NCBI RefSeq assembly: GCF_030683065.1
Contig: NZ_JAUXMX010000007.1
Location: forward strand, 186,001 to 250,000
Direction: 5' to 3'
Origin: Pseudomonas sp.
Lineage (GTDB): Bacteria; Pseudomonadota; Gammaproteobacteria; Pseudomonadales; Pseudomonadaceae
DNA: 64,000 bases
Shown: positions 8,275 to 22,549 of the stretch, piece by piece
Layout of the letters: each line of letters begins with the position of its first letter
Numbering within the stretch: the stretch's first letter is position 1
Position numbers and translations under genes: made by a program
Notes under the pieces: model-generated
The model's input: the letters and a program-made list of their open reading frames with translations, nothing else
The model's database searches: none
Told to the model about the DNA's origin: nothing

Positions 8275-9318
8275 ATGCCACTGCAACAGCTGCTGGGTAT
8301 CGACCTGCCATTGATCCAGGCGCCCATGGCCGGGGTGCAAAACCATGCACTGGCCGTAGCCGTATCAAATGCCGGCGGCCTCGGCTCGCTGCCCTGCGCC
8401 ATGCTCGACAGCGACGGGTTGCGTGCAGAGCTGACGGCGCTGACAGCCAAGACCCGCAAGCCCAACAACCTCAACTTCTTCTGTCACACCCAGGCGCCAG
8501 CCGATGCGCTGCGCGAGGCTGCCTGGCGCGAGGCATTGGCGCCTTACTATGCCGAGCTTGGCCTGGATTCGGCCCATATCGCGGCCAGCCCTGGTCGGCA
8601 GCCGTTTAGTACCGACATGGCCGATCTGCTCGATGAGTTTCGCCCGCCGGTAGTGAGTTTTCACTTCGGCCTGCCCAGCGCCGACTTACTGCAACGGGTG
8701 CGCGCTTGCGGAGCAAAAATTCTCAGCTCGGCGACCACCGTCGAGGAAGCCCTGTGGCTTGAGGCGCATGGTGCCGACGCGATCATCGCCCAAGGCCTGG
8801 AAGCCGGCGGGCATCGTGGCATGTTTCTCAGCGATGAGCTAAGCAGCCAACTCGGCACCTTCGCCTTGCTGCCGCAGATCGTTCAAGCGGTGCGTTTGCC
8901 GGTAATCGCCGCTGGCGGGATTGCCGATGCTCAGGGCGTGCGTGCGGCCATGGCCCTCGGCGCGGCGGGCGTGCAGATTGGCACCGCTTACCTGTGCTGC
9001 GTTGAAGCCAGCACCAGCGCGATTCACCGCGCCGCCCTGCAAAGCCAGGCGGCGGCGCACACCGCCCTGACCAACCTGTTCAGCGGCCGCCCGGCACGCG
9101 GCATCGTCAATCGAGTGATGCGTGAGCTGGGGCCGATCAGCCCGCTCGCGCCGGCCTTCCCCCTGGCCACGGCAGCCATTGCGCCACTGCGAGCCAAAGC
9201 GGAAAGCCAGGGCAGCGGTGATTTCTCGCCGCTCTGGGCCGGGCAGAATGTCAGCGGCTGCAAGGCCATCAGCGCCGCCGCGCTGACCCGCGAGCTGGCG
9301 CAGGGATTTATCCAGTAA
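8275..9318 (+). CDS. Nitronate monooxygenase-like FMN enzyme (2-nitropropane dioxygenase family)
   Basis: 347 aa from an ATG with CGGAG 9 nt upstream; in-frame starts further up lack family sequence. It is a TIM-barrel flavoprotein of the NPD/NMO family: N-terminal LPLIQAPMAG, central SATTVEEALWLEAHGADAIIAQG and EAGGHRG, then the phosphate-binding VIAAGGIADAQGVRAAMALGA and GVQIGTAYL. Such enzymes oxidise nitronates such as propionate-3-nitronate with O2, but several family members have other roles, so the exact substrate is not assured. Divergent from rlmJ. Confidence 0.85.
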   Translation: MPLQQLLGIDLPLIQAPMAGVQNHALAVAVSNAGGLGSLPCAMLDSDGLRAELTALTAKTRKPNNLNFFCHTQAPADALREAAWREALAPYYAELGLDSAHIAASPGRQPFSTDMADLLDEFRPPVVSFHFGLPSADLLQRVRACGAKILSSATTVEEALWLEAHGADAIIAQGLEAGGHRGMFLSDELSSQLGTFALLPQIVQAVRLPVIAAGGIADAQGVRAAMALGAAGVQIGTAYLCCVEASTSAIHRAALQSQAAAHTALTNLFSGRPARGIVNRVMRELGPISPLAPAFPLATAAIAPLRAKAESQGSGDFSPLWAGQNVSGCKAISAAALTRELAQGFIQ

Positions 9319-9342
9319 GCAAGAACGCCACGGAGCAACCTC

Positions 9343-9412
9343 GTAGGGTGGATGACGCTTCACCCATCCACCGTTGCGATCGGGTGGATGAAAAAAGCGT
9401 CATCCACCCTAC
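9343..9412. repeat. Dispersed intergenic palindrome, GTAGGGTGGATGACG type
   Basis: A 70-nt near-perfect palindrome. Outer arms GTAGGGTGGATGACGCTT and AAGCGTCATCCACCCTAC flank inner arms CCCATCCACC and GGGTGGATG, so it could fold as a two-stage hairpin or cruciform. It lies in the gap between the nitronate monooxygenase-like gene and the acyl-CoA dehydrogenase. Related palindromes occur at 26243-26313, 43424-43522 and 49867-49939. Confidence 0.85.
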
Positions 9413-9515
9413 TCAACCGCCCCGGCCCAACGCCCCGTTATCACGCTCATTAATAGTGCTGGGAGGCGCGCGCGCAGCTGCTTAGACTCGGCCCATCGCA
9501 ACCGGAGGTACACCC

Positions 9516-11318
9516 ATGTCCGAGTCTCTGCTCAGTTCCCGCAACCTGGCCTTCGAGCTCTACGAAGTGCTGGACGCCGAAGGCCTGACCCAGCGCGAAC
9601 GTTTCGCTGAACACAGCCGCGAAACCTTTGACGCGGCCATCGACACCGCCCGCAGCATCGCGGAAAACCTGTTTGCCCCGCACAACCGCAAGAACGACGA
9701 ACACGAGCCGGAGTATGTCGACGGTGCCGCGGTGCTGATCCCCGAAGTGAAACCGGCGGTGGATGCCTTCCTTGAAGCGGGTTTCCTGAATGCCACCCGC
9801 GAGTTCGAGGTGGGCGGCATGCAGTTGCCCAACCTGTTGTCGCAGGCCTGCTTTGCGCACTTCCAGTCGGCCAACGCGGCGACCACCTCGTATCCGTTCC
9901 TGACCATGGGCGCGGCCAACCTGATCGAGAACTTCGGCAGCGCCGAGCAGAAGCAGCGCTTCCTGCAGCCGATGATCGATGGCCGCTTCTTCGGCACCAT
10001 GGCCTTGACCGAGCCGCATGCAGGCTCCTCGCTGTCGGACATCCGCACCCGCGCCGAACCGGCCGAAGACGGCAGCTACCGGCTCAAGGGCAACAAGATC
10101 TTTATCTCCGGTGGCGACCATCCTCTGTCGGAAAACATCGTGCACATGGTGCTGGCCAAGCTGCCGGATGCGCCGCCTGGCGTTAAAGGCATCAGCCTGT
10201 TTATCGTGCCCAAATTTCTGGTCAACGATGATGGCAGCCTGGGCCAGCGTAACGACGTGGTATTGGCCGGGCTGTTCCACAAGATGGGCTGGCGCGGCAC
10301 TACCTCCACCGCGCTGAATTTTGGTGATAACGGCGACTGCGTGGCGTACCTGGTGGGCAAGCCGCACCACGGCCTGAGCTACATGTTCCAGATGATGAAC
10401 GAGGCGCGCATCGGCGTCGGCATGGGCGCGGTAATGCTCGGCTATGCCGGCTACCTGTACTCGCTGGACTATGCCCGTCAGCGCCCGCAAGGTCGCCTGC
10501 CGGATGGCAAGGACCCGGCCTCCAGCCAGGTGGCGATCATCGAGCACGCTGACGTACGGCGCATGCTGCTCACCCAGAAAGCCTACGTGGAAGGTTCCTT
10601 CGACCTCGGCCTGTACGCCGCGCGGCTGTTCGACGACACCCTGACCCTGGAGACCGAGGAAGAGCGCCGCATTGCCCTGGAGCTGCTCGACCTGCTGACC
10701 CCGATCGTCAAATCCTGGCCGTCGGAGTTCTGCCTCAAGGCCAACGAACTGGCGATCCAGGTTCTCGGCGGCCACGGCTACACCCGCGATTACCCGGTGG
10801 AGCAGTACTACCGCGACAACCGCCTCAACCCGATCCATGAAGGCACCCACGGCATCCAGTCCCTCGACCTGCTCGGCCGTAAGGTGTCGATGAACGGCGG
10901 CGCGGCGCTCAAGCAGTTGCTCAAGCTGATCCACGGCACCTGCCAGCGCGCCGAGGAGCATGCTTCGCTGACGGCCCTGCGCCAGCCGCTGGAGCAACTG
11001 CTGGCACGCCTGCAAACCGTGACCCTGGCGCTGCTGGGCGACTTGATGAGCGGCAAAGTGAATGAAGGCCTGGCCAACTCGGCGCTGTACCTCAAGGTGT
11101 TCGGCCATACCGTGATCGGCTGGCGCTGGCTGGAACAGGCGATTCGCGCGGAAGAAGGCCTGGCGCGCGGCAACCCCGCCGATGTCGACTTCTACCAAGG
11201 CAAGCTGCAGGCTGCGCGTTACTTCCTGACCTGGGAAGTGCCAAGCTGCCACCACGACCTGGCCATCCTCGAAGCGCGCGACGATACCTGCCTGGGCATG
11301 CAAGAGGCCTGGTTCTAA
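9516..11318 (+). CDS. Acyl-CoA dehydrogenase
   Basis: FAD-dependent alpha,beta-dehydrogenation of an acyl-CoA, the first step of fatty-acid beta-oxidation. The 600-aa length is the long ACAD form with an extra C-terminal domain (from about residue 470), rather than the 380-aa form. Seen in sequence: the FAD/substrate motif [15 protein letters not shown], the KIFISGGDH segment, [21 protein letters not shown], and [30 protein letters not shown], in which the Glu of HEGT is the probable catalytic base. A clear GGAGGT lies before the ATG. Chain-length preference cannot be read from sequence. Confidence 0.93.
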   Translation: MSESLLSSRNLAFELYEVLDAEGLTQRERFAEHSRETFDAAIDTARSIAENLFAPHNRKNDEHEPEYVDGAAVLIPEVKPAVDAFLEAGFLNATREFEVGGMQLPNLLSQACFAHFQSANAATTSYPFLTMGAANLIENFGSAEQKQRFLQPMIDGRFFGTMALTEPHAGSSLSDIRTRAEPAEDGSYRLKGNKIFISGGDHPLSENIVHMVLAKLPDAPPGVKGISLFIVPKFLVNDDGSLGQRNDVVLAGLFHKMGWRGTTSTALNFGDNGDCVAYLVGKPHHGLSYMFQMMNEARIGVGMGAVMLGYAGYLYSLDYARQRPQGRLPDGKDPASSQVAIIEHADVRRMLLTQKAYVEGSFDLGLYAARLFDDTLTLETEEERRIALELLDLLTPIVKSWPSEFCLKANELAIQVLGGHGYTRDYPVEQYYRDNRLNPIHEGTHGIQSLDLLGRKVSMNGGAALKQLLKLIHGTCQRAEEHASLTALRQPLEQLLARLQTVTLALLGDLMSGKVNEGLANSALYLKVFGHTVIGWRWLEQAIRAEEGLARGNPADVDFYQGKLQAARYFLTWEVPSCHHDLAILEARDDTCLGMQEAWF

Positions 11319-11362
11319 AACAGCCGGGAAGAATGACGCCTCGCTGTCATGAGGCATTTTCT

Positions 11363-11490
11363 GGGCATGTGCCCGCTAGCTGTTGCATGCGACGCGCAGA
11401 TTGAGCCCAGCGAAGCCCGGCAGGCTGCCGGGCAGCGTCGCATCAGGCCATAGGCAACACGACTCGGCCTATCTCCTTGCAACAGTTAAC
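11363..11490. repeat. Structured intergenic region with inverted GCTARCTGTTGC motif
   Basis: GGGCATGTGCCCGCTAGCTGTTGC lies at 11363-11386 and an inverted copy, GCAACAGTTAAC, at 11479-11490. Between them GCATGCGACGC (11385-11395) can pair with GCGTCGCAT (11435-11443), and GCCCGGCAGGCTGCCGGGC is an internal hairpin (11415-11433). A very similar string, GGGCTATGTACCGGCTAACTGTTGC, follows the aceF terminator at 1446-1470. This looks like a small palindromic repeat I cannot name. Confidence 0.55.
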
Positions 11491-11510
11491 AGGTGAGAGG
11501 CCTTTTTTTT
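11466..11510 (+). terminator. Probable intrinsic terminator after the acyl-CoA dehydrogenase
   Basis: GGCCTATCTC (11466-11475) can pair with GAGAGGCC (11495-11502) around a long loop and is followed by eight T. The loop contains the GCAACAGTTAAC motif. The end of the T-run also supplies the TT of a TTGACA box, so the terminator abuts the next promoter. Confidence 0.6.
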
Positions 11511-11539
11511 GACAGCCAGGCAAGGTCAACGGTTAGAAT
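11509..11539 (+). promoter_or_regulatory. Sigma-70-type promoter of the CPA1 antiporter gene
   Basis: A perfect -35 TTGACA (11509-11514) and a -10 TAGAAT (11534-11539) are separated by 19 nt (18 to the overlapping TTAGAA). The predicted start near 11546 lies about 50 nt before the TTG start codon at 11595, which also argues against any upstream translation start. Confidence 0.55.
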
Positions 11540-11594
11540 CCATGGCACGCACCATGCATATCGGTGCACCCGCCTTTCGATCCGGAGTACTTCC

Positions 11595-13340
11595 TTGGAC
11601 GCCAGCACCATCAATAATCTGTTCTTGATCGGTGCATTGCTGGTGGCGTTGAGCATCCTGGTCAGCGCCTTCGGTTCGCGTTTCGGCATTCCCATCCTGG
11701 TGATTTTCCTCGGCGTCGGCATGCTTGCCGGCACCGACGGCCCCGGCGGTATTCTCTTCGACAATTACCCGCTGGCCTACCTGGTGGGCAACCTGGCGCT
11801 AGCGATCATCCTGCTCGATGGTGGCATGCGTACCCGCGTATCCAGCTTCCGCGTGGCCCTGTGGCCCTCTTTGTCGCTGGCCACGTTCGGCGTGCTGCTG
11901 ACCGCCGGGTTGACCGGCGTGGCTGCTGCCTGGCTGTTCAACCTGAGCTGGATGGAAGGCCTGCTGATCGGCGCCATCGTCGGCTCCACTGACGCTGCCG
12001 CGGTGTTCAGTCTGCTCGGCGGGCGCGGCCTCAACGAACGGGTCAGCGCCACCCTGGAAATCGAATCCGGTAGTAACGACCCGATGGCGGTGTTCCTCAC
12101 CGTTACCTTGATCGCCATGCTGGCCAGCGGCCAGGATGGTTTGAGCTGGTCGCTGCTCCTGCAACTGCTCCAGCAGTTCGGTATAGGTGCGCTGTTTGGC
12201 CTGGGTGGCGGCTGGCTGCTGCTGAAACTGGTCAACCGCATGGAACTGGCCAACGGCCTCTATCCCTTGCTGGTGGTCAGTGGCGGACTGATCATTTTCG
12301 CTATCACCAATACCGTGGGTGGCAGCGGTATTTTGGCGATTTACCTGTGTGGCTTGCTGCTCGGCTACAAGCCGATCCGCTCGCGGCACGGCATCCTGCA
12401 CATGCTCGACGGCCTGGCCTGGCTGGCCCAGATCGGCATGTTCCTGGTGCTCGGCCTGCTAGTTACGCCCCATGAACTGCTGCCGATCGCCTTGCCCGCA
12501 CTGGGCCTGGCACTGTGGATGATTCTGTTCGCCCGACCGCTGTCGGTTTTTCTCGGCCTGCTGCCGTTCAAGGGTTTCCATGACCGCGAGCGGGTTTTTA
12601 TCGCCTGGGTCGGCCTGCGTGGCGCGGTGCCGATCATTCTCGCGGTGTTCCCGTTTATGGCTGGCTTGGAGAATGCTCAGCTGTTCTTCAACGTGGCCTT
12701 CTTCATCGTGCTGGTCTCCCTGGTTCTGCAAGGCACCAGCCTGCCCTGGGCGGCCAAACTGTTGCGCGTCACCGTACCGCCGGAGCCGGCGCCGGTGTCG
12801 CGCGCCGGCCTGGACGTGCACCCCACCAGCCAGTGGGAGCTGTTTATCTACCGCCTAGGCGCGGAAAAATGGTGCATCGGTGCCGCCCTACGTGAGTTAA
12901 AGATGCCCGAAGGCACGCGCATCGCTGCGCTGTTTCGCGGCAAGGAACTGCTCCACCCCTCTGGCAGCACCCGGCTTGAGGCTGGCGACCTGCTCTGCGT
13001 GGTCGGCCATGAGCACGACCTGCTGGCCTTGGGCAAGTTGTTCAGCCAGGCCCCCAAACGCGGTCAGGACCTGCGCTTCTTCGGCGATTTCGTCCTCGAA
13101 GGTGATGCCGAACTCGGCGCCGTTGCCACTCTCTACGGCCTGAAACTGGCTGACATCAACGGCCAGCAAACGCTAGGCCGCTTTATCGGCCAGAAGATCG
13201 GCGGTGAACCGGTGGTTGGCGATCAGGTCGAGTGGCAGGGCCTGATCTGGACTGTGGCGGCAATGGAAGGGAACAAGATCCGTAAAGTCGGCGTCAAATT
13301 TCCCGAAGGCACTCGTCCGGGGCCCGGCATGTTTCTCTGA
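11595..13340 (+). CDS. CPA1 K+/H+ (or Na+/H+) antiporter with RCK_C domain, NhaP2/CvrA type
   Basis: Inner-membrane cation/proton antiporter, 581 aa from a TTG preceded by CGGAG; the TTG is chosen because the promoter lies just upstream and [16 protein letters not shown] is the family N-terminus. Residues 1-390 form 12-13 hydrophobic helices, including [16 protein letters not shown], the conserved CPA1 motif with the ion-binding Asp region, and [12 protein letters not shown]. Residues about 400-485 are an RCK_C (TrkA-C) regulatory domain, and residues 490-575 look like the CorC/HlyC-associated domain. This layout matches NhaP2/CvrA, which exports K+ during volume or pH stress. Cation preference is inferred from the family only. 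Confidence 0.9.
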   Translation: MDASTINNLFLIGALLVALSILVSAFGSRFGIPILVIFLGVGMLAGTDGPGGILFDNYPLAYLVGNLALAIILLDGGMRTRVSSFRVALWPSLSLATFGVLLTAGLTGVAAAWLFNLSWMEGLLIGAIVGSTDAAAVFSLLGGRGLNERVSATLEIESGSNDPMAVFLTVTLIAMLASGQDGLSWSLLLQLLQQFGIGALFGLGGGWLLLKLVNRMELANGLYPLLVVSGGLIIFAITNTVGGSGILAIYLCGLLLGYKPIRSRHGILHMLDGLAWLAQIGMFLVLGLLVTPHELLPIALPALGLALWMILFARPLSVFLGLLPFKGFHDRERVFIAWVGLRGAVPIILAVFPFMAGLENAQLFFNVAFFIVLVSLVLQGTSLPWAAKLLRVTVPPEPAPVSRAGLDVHPTSQWELFIYRLGAEKWCIGAALRELKMPEGTRIAALFRGKELLHPSGSTRLEAGDLLCVVGHEHDLLALGKLFSQAPKRGQDLRFFGDFVLEGDAELGAVATLYGLKLADINGQQTLGRFIGQKIGGEPVVGDQVEWQGLIWTVAAMEGNKIRKVGVKFPEGTRPGPGMFL

Positions 13341-13419
13341 CGGGCTGCGGCAAACCTCCTGCGCCAAGCGTTCAGCAACCTGTAAACTCAATATCTTTTC
13401 GAGCTGCCCGATCGCGACC

Positions 13420-18350
<4,931 letters not shown>

Positions 18351-18393
18351 GCGGCCCGCCACTCTTCAAAAACGCTGCGACCACCAACCCGCA

Positions 18394-18481
18394 GGATGGC
18401 GTTGAGCGTAGCGATACCCATGCCGTGCCGTGCCGTTGAGCGTAGCGATACCGATGCCGTGGCGTTGAGCGTAGCGGCGCC
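18394..18481. repeat. Degenerate tandem array of a GTTGAGCGTAGCGATACC unit
   Basis: Three copies of GTTGAGCGTAGCGATACC (the third diverging after GTTGAGCGTAGCG) start at 18401, 18435 and 18464. The 34- and 29-nt spacings differ by one GCCGT duplication. The unit equals one arm of the palindrome at 26243-26313, so this is a collapsed relative of that family. The rest of the 358-nt gap (18351-18708) holds an AT-rich stretch (18558-18600) with a small CTTAGA/TCTAAG hairpin at 18602-18616, where the promoter of the next gene probably lies. I see no gene here. Confidence 0.75.
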
Positions 18482-18708
18482 AGGCAGGCCGGACAGAAGG
18501 CCCGGGCGCTGTCATGGACGGTACAGGCACAGTGCGCGGTAGAGCGGCCGTTACAGCCTTATCTATTAAATCGAAAAGGCATATAAACCTTTCCAAACAT
18601 TCTTAGACTCTCTAAGCAGCAAGCCTTATCTTCTCCGCCTTGCGTGGCCGCCCGTCTGGATTTGGCGCGCCCGATACCTCACACGAGATTCGCACGCCAA
18701 GGATGTTC

Positions 18709-20505
18709 ATGCTCTGGGATTCACTGCCGCTGCCCCTGATATTTGTCGCTGCCCTGTTGGTCTGGGTTCTGTATGCCTTCGTGCGCGAGAAGTGGAGCCC
18801 GGATATCGTCGCGGCGATTGCCGTTGCCGCTCTGTTGATCAGCCAACTGCTGACGCCCGCCGAAGTGCTCAGCGTGCTGTCCAACTCGGCGCCGGTGACC
18901 ATCGCCTGCATGTTCGTGCTCTCCGCGGCACTGGAGCGCACCGGCTGCATCGATGCCCTGGGTAACTGGCTGGGCAATCTGGTGGGCACCAGCCCGATCC
19001 GCATACTCACTGGCCTGACCATCACCGCTCTGGTGGCCTCGGCCTGCCTGAACAATACCCCGGTGGTGGCTATCCTTACCCCAGTGGCCATCGCCCTGGC
19101 CCGGCGTGCCGGCACCCTGCCATCGAAGCTGCTGATCCCGCTGTCTTACGCCACCATCCTCGGCGGCACCCTGACCATGATTGGCACATCGACCAACATC
19201 CTGGTCGATGGCGTGGCGCGCAAGGCCGGCATGGCGCCCTTTGGCATCTTCGAGATCACCGGCGCCGGGCTGATCCTCGCCACGGTCGGCATGGTCTACC
19301 TGCTGACCATTGGTCGCCACCTGCTGCCCGAACGCGAAACCCTGTCCAAGCAACTGCGCCCCGACCTCGACCGCACCTTCATGACCGAACTGCTGGTGCC
19401 GCACGACTCGCCCGTAATCGGCAAAACCCTGGCCGAGGCTAATCTCAACGGCGGCAGCGGCCTGCAAGTGCTCAAGCTGTTCCGCCAGGAGCAGGAACTG
19501 ACCGAGCCGGCACATAGCACCCTGCTGGCCAGCGGCGACCGTCTGGTGTTGCACGGCCAGGTCAGGGACGTGGTCGACCTGCGTGAAAGTGGCCACCTGA
19601 CATTCAACCGCGGCGATGCCTTTGAAACCATCAGCAGCCATGACGTGATCCTTGCCGAAGCCATAGTCGGGCGTAACTCGCGCTACAGCCACCGGCCGAT
19701 GCGCGACCTCGACCTCACTGCGCGCTATGGCATCGCGGTGCTCGCCGTGCATCGTCAGGACGAGAATATCCAGGGCAACCTGGATGACTTCGAACTGCAG
19801 TTCGGTGACGTGATGCTGGTGGAGGGCACCCCGTCGCAGATCAAGCGCTTTGCCGACAACGGCGAGCTGATCAGCCTCAACGCCGTGCAGGAGCGGGCCT
19901 TCCGCCGCGACAAGGCACCGATTGCCATCATTGCCACCCTCGCGGTAATGATCCTGGCCGCCTTCGGCGTGATGCCCATCGAAGGCCTCGCGATAATCGG
20001 CGCGGTGACCGTACTGGCGACCCGCTGCCTGGATGTGGAAGACGCCTACAAGGCGGTGGACTGGAAAATCCTCAGCCTGATCTTCGGCATGCTGGCCATC
20101 AGCATCGCCATGGACAAGGTCGGCCTGGTCAGCCTGATGGTCAGCAATGTCATGGGCCTTATGCCCTGGGCCGGCCCGCTGCTGATGCTGTCGTTTATCT
20201 ACCTGTTCACCTCGATCCTTACCGAGGTGCTGTCGAACAACGCCGTCGCCGTGCTGGTCACCCCGATTGCCATCGGCCTGGCCCAGCACCTGGGCGTCGA
20301 CCCGCGCGCCTTTGTGGTCGCGGTGATGTTCGCCGCCAGCGCCAGCTTCGCCACACCCATCGGCTATCAGACCAACACCTTCGTGTATAACGCCGGCGGT
20401 TACCGCTTCACCGACTTCATGAAGGTCGGCATACCGCTCAACCTGCTGCTGTGGGTGGTGGCCAGCTTTGTCATACCCTGGTTCTTCCCGCTGACGCCAG
20501 TGTGA
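18709..20505 (+). CDS. SLC13-family anion permease with two RCK_C domains
   Basis: Inner-membrane carrier, 598 aa. ATG codons occur at 18703 and 18709; AAGGA at 18699-18703 fits the second better. Layout: hydrophobic helices (residues about 5-205) with CLNNTPVVAILTPVAIALARR and GTSTNILVDGVA (an SLC13/DASS-type SNT substrate loop), a cytoplasmic insertion of about 200 residues with two TrkA_C-like lobes (around VPHDSPVIGKTLAEANL and EAIVGRNSRYSHRPMRDLDL), then a second helix set with LTEVLSNNAVAVLVTPIA and IGYQTNTFVY. The substrate (sulfate, dicarboxylate or another anion) cannot be told. It is a third regulated ion-handling gene in this cluster. Confidence 0.87.
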   Translation: MLWDSLPLPLIFVAALLVWVLYAFVREKWSPDIVAAIAVAALLISQLLTPAEVLSVLSNSAPVTIACMFVLSAALERTGCIDALGNWLGNLVGTSPIRILTGLTITALVASACLNNTPVVAILTPVAIALARRAGTLPSKLLIPLSYATILGGTLTMIGTSTNILVDGVARKAGMAPFGIFEITGAGLILATVGMVYLLTIGRHLLPERETLSKQLRPDLDRTFMTELLVPHDSPVIGKTLAEANLNGGSGLQVLKLFRQEQELTEPAHSTLLASGDRLVLHGQVRDVVDLRESGHLTFNRGDAFETISSHDVILAEAIVGRNSRYSHRPMRDLDLTARYGIAVLAVHRQDENIQGNLDDFELQFGDVMLVEGTPSQIKRFADNGELISLNAVQERAFRRDKAPIAIIATLAVMILAAFGVMPIEGLAIIGAVTVLATRCLDVEDAYKAVDWKILSLIFGMLAISIAMDKVGLVSLMVSNVMGLMPWAGPLLMLSFIYLFTSILTEVLSNNAVAVLVTPIAIGLAQHLGVDPRAFVVAVMFAASASFATPIGYQTNTFVYNAGGYRFTDFMKVGIPLNLLLWVVASFVIPWFFPLTPV

Positions 20506-20538
20506 CTGGCATAAGCGGCGAACATATCGATCTAAACT

Positions 20539-20592
20539 AGGAGCCTGTCGGGCTTTTCCGCAGTAGAACAGTGTTAAGTCCGACAGGCTCCT
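20539..20592. repeat. 54-nt inverted repeat before metY
   Basis: AGGAGCCTGTCGGGCTT and AAGTCCGACAGGCTCCT form 17-nt arms with one mismatch around a 20-nt centre. It begins 33 nt after the SLC13 stop and could act as a terminator, though no T-run follows. The sharp ends also resemble a very small palindromic mobile element. No open frame lies inside. Confidence 0.7.
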
Positions 20593-20683
20593 GGGGCCCG
20601 TTTCATTGCTCTAACGCATTGACCGGGCCTTGCTGCTTTGGCCATGCTGCGTGTCTTTCAAACTGCCCTGAAGGAACGCGCGC

Positions 20684-21961
20684 ATGAAACTGGAAACCCT
20701 GGCCATCCACGCCGGCTACAGCCCCGACCCGACCACCAAGGCGGTGGCGGTGCCGATTTACCAGACCAGCTCCTTTGCCTTCGACGACACCCAGCACGGG
20801 GCCGACCTGTTCGACCTGAAAGTCGCCGGCAATATCTATTCGCGGATCATGAACCCCACCAACGCGGTGCTCGAAGAGCGCGTGGCGGCGCTGGAAGGCG
20901 GCGTCGGCGCGCTGGCCGTGGCCTCGGGCATGGCGGCGATTACCTACGCCATCCAGACCGTGGCCGAGGTCGGCGACAACATTGTCTCGGTGGCCAAGTT
21001 GTATGGTGGCACCTACAACCTGCTGGCCCACACCCTGCCGCGCTTCGGCATCGAAACACGCTTCGCTGACCACGACGATATCGCCGCCCTCGAAGCGCTG
21101 ATCGACGACAAAACCAAAGCGCTGTTCTGCGAATCCATCGGCAACCCGGCGGGAAATATCGTCGACCTGGCTGCGCTGGCCGCGGCTGCGCATCGCCATG
21201 GCGTGCCGCTGATCGTCGACAACACCGTGGCCACGCCGATCCTCTGCCGGCCGTTCGAGCATGGCGCGGACATCGTCGTGCACTCGCTGACCAAGTACAT
21301 CGGCGGCCACGGCACCAGCATCGGCGGCATCGTGGTGGATTCCGGCAAATTCCCCTGGGCGGACAACAAGGAGCGCTTCCCACTGCTCAATACGCCGGAC
21401 CCGTCCTACCACGGCGTGACCTACACCGAAGCCTTCGGCCCAGCAGCCTTTATCGGCCGCTGCCGCGTGGTGCCACTGCGCAATACCGGTGCGGCGCTGT
21501 CGCCGTTCAATGCCTTCCTGATTCTGCAAGGGCTGGAAACCCTAGCCCTGCGCATGGAGCGCCACTGCGAGAATGCGCTGAAGGTCGCCCATTACCTGCA
21601 AAACCACCCGCAAGTGGCCTGGGTAAAATACGCCGGCCTGCCCGATCACCCGGAGCATGAACTGGCGCAGCGTTATTGCAGCGGCAAACCGGCCTCAATC
21701 CTCTCGTTCGGCATTGTCGGCGGCCAGGAAGCCGGCGCGCGCTTTATCGATGCGCTGCAGTTGGTGGTGCGCCTGGTGAATATCGGCGATGCCAAATCGC
21801 TGGCCTGCCACCCGGCGTCGACCACCCACCGCCAGCTCAATGACGAAGAACTGCAGCGCGCCGGCGTACCGCGCGACATGGTGCGACTGTCCATTGGCAT
21901 CGAGCACAGCGACGACATCCTCGCCGACCTGGCGCAGGCGCTGGACGCCGCCGCGAGCTAG
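20684..21961 (+). CDS. metY: O-acetylhomoserine sulfhydrylase (homocysteine synthase)
   Basis: PLP enzyme of the Cys/Met metabolism class that makes homocysteine from O-acetylhomoserine and sulfide. 425 aa, matching MetY rather than the about 390-aa MetB/MetZ forms. Seen: LAIHAGYSPDPTTKAVAVPIYQTSSF at the N-terminus, ASGMAAITYA, and the PLP-lysine segment HSLTKYIGGHGTSIGG; LACHPASTTHRQL is the C-terminal substrate region. The ATG has AAGGAAC upstream. MetY and the related MetZ share motifs, but the length and HSLTKYIGGHG favour MetY. Confidence 0.92.
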   Translation: MKLETLAIHAGYSPDPTTKAVAVPIYQTSSFAFDDTQHGADLFDLKVAGNIYSRIMNPTNAVLEERVAALEGGVGALAVASGMAAITYAIQTVAEVGDNIVSVAKLYGGTYNLLAHTLPRFGIETRFADHDDIAALEALIDDKTKALFCESIGNPAGNIVDLAALAAAAHRHGVPLIVDNTVATPILCRPFEHGADIVVHSLTKYIGGHGTSIGGIVVDSGKFPWADNKERFPLLNTPDPSYHGVTYTEAFGPAAFIGRCRVVPLRNTGAALSPFNAFLILQGLETLALRMERHCENALKVAHYLQNHPQVAWVKYAGLPDHPEHELAQRYCSGKPASILSFGIVGGQEAGARFIDALQLVVRLVNIGDAKSLACHPASTTHRQLNDEELQRAGVPRDMVRLSIGIEHSDDILADLAQALDAAAS

Positions 21962-22020
21962 TCACCCTTGATATCTGAGCAAACGGCTCCAGATAGGGAT
22001 GAACCTGTCTGGAGCCCGTC

Positions 22021-22455
22021 ATGACCGATCCCCTGCTCATCCCCTGCCCACACTGCAACGGCCTCAACCGTATCCCCGCGGCACGCCTCAGCGATGCGCC
22101 ACGCTGCGGTCGCTGCAAAGCCGAGGTGCTGCCGAGCAAACCCTTCGAGCTGACCCAGGCCAGCTTCGCTGCACAGAACAAGGGCGACCTGCCGCTACTG
22201 ATCGATATCTGGGCCAGCTGGTGCGGCCCGTGCCGCAGCTTTGCGCCGATTTTTGAACAGGCCGCCAGCCAACTGCAGGGCCGCTGCCGCCTGGCCAAGC
22301 TGGACAGCGAAGCTAACCCGCAACTGTCCGCAGAAATGGGCATCCGCTCGATCCCCAGCCTGATCCTGCTCAAGGGCGGCGTGGAAGTTGCCCGGCAAAG
22401 CGGCGCCCTGCCACTGCCGCAACTGCTCGGCTGGCTGCGCCAGCACGGCATCTGA
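22021..22455 (+). CDS. trxC: Thioredoxin 2 with N-terminal zinc finger
   Basis: 144-aa cytosolic disulfide reductase of the TrxC type. The N-terminal pair of CxxC motifs (CPHCNG and CGRCK) forms the zinc-binding finger that separates TrxC from TrxA. The thioredoxin fold follows with the active site WASWCGPC and the cis-Pro segment GIRSIPSLILLKGG. In other bacteria TrxC is linked to oxidative stress; here nothing in the upstream sequence lets me confirm OxyR control. It lies 59 nt after metY and may be co-transcribed. Confidence 0.95.
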   Translation: MTDPLLIPCPHCNGLNRIPAARLSDAPRCGRCKAEVLPSKPFELTQASFAAQNKGDLPLLIDIWASWCGPCRSFAPIFEQAASQLQGRCRLAKLDSEANPQLSAEMGIRSIPSLILLKGGVEVARQSGALPLPQLLGWLRQHGI

Positions 22456-22549
22456 ACGAATCGGTCAACCCGCGGCCAGCCATGCGGTCATTACCCGGCG
22501 CCCAATCAACCTTTAGGCTGGTCTGACCGTCAACCCAGGGAGCCGAACA

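Noticed and set aside
9450..11357. 635-aa open frame on the minus strand opposite the acyl-CoA dehydrogenase
   Set aside because: High-GC genes commonly have long antisense open frames. The plus-strand product is a clear ACAD family protein with all motifs, and the antisense product shows no recognisable domain.
18366..18596. 76-aa minus-strand frame after selO
   Set aside because: It is the translation of the tandem repeat array (repeated YAQRH), not a gene.
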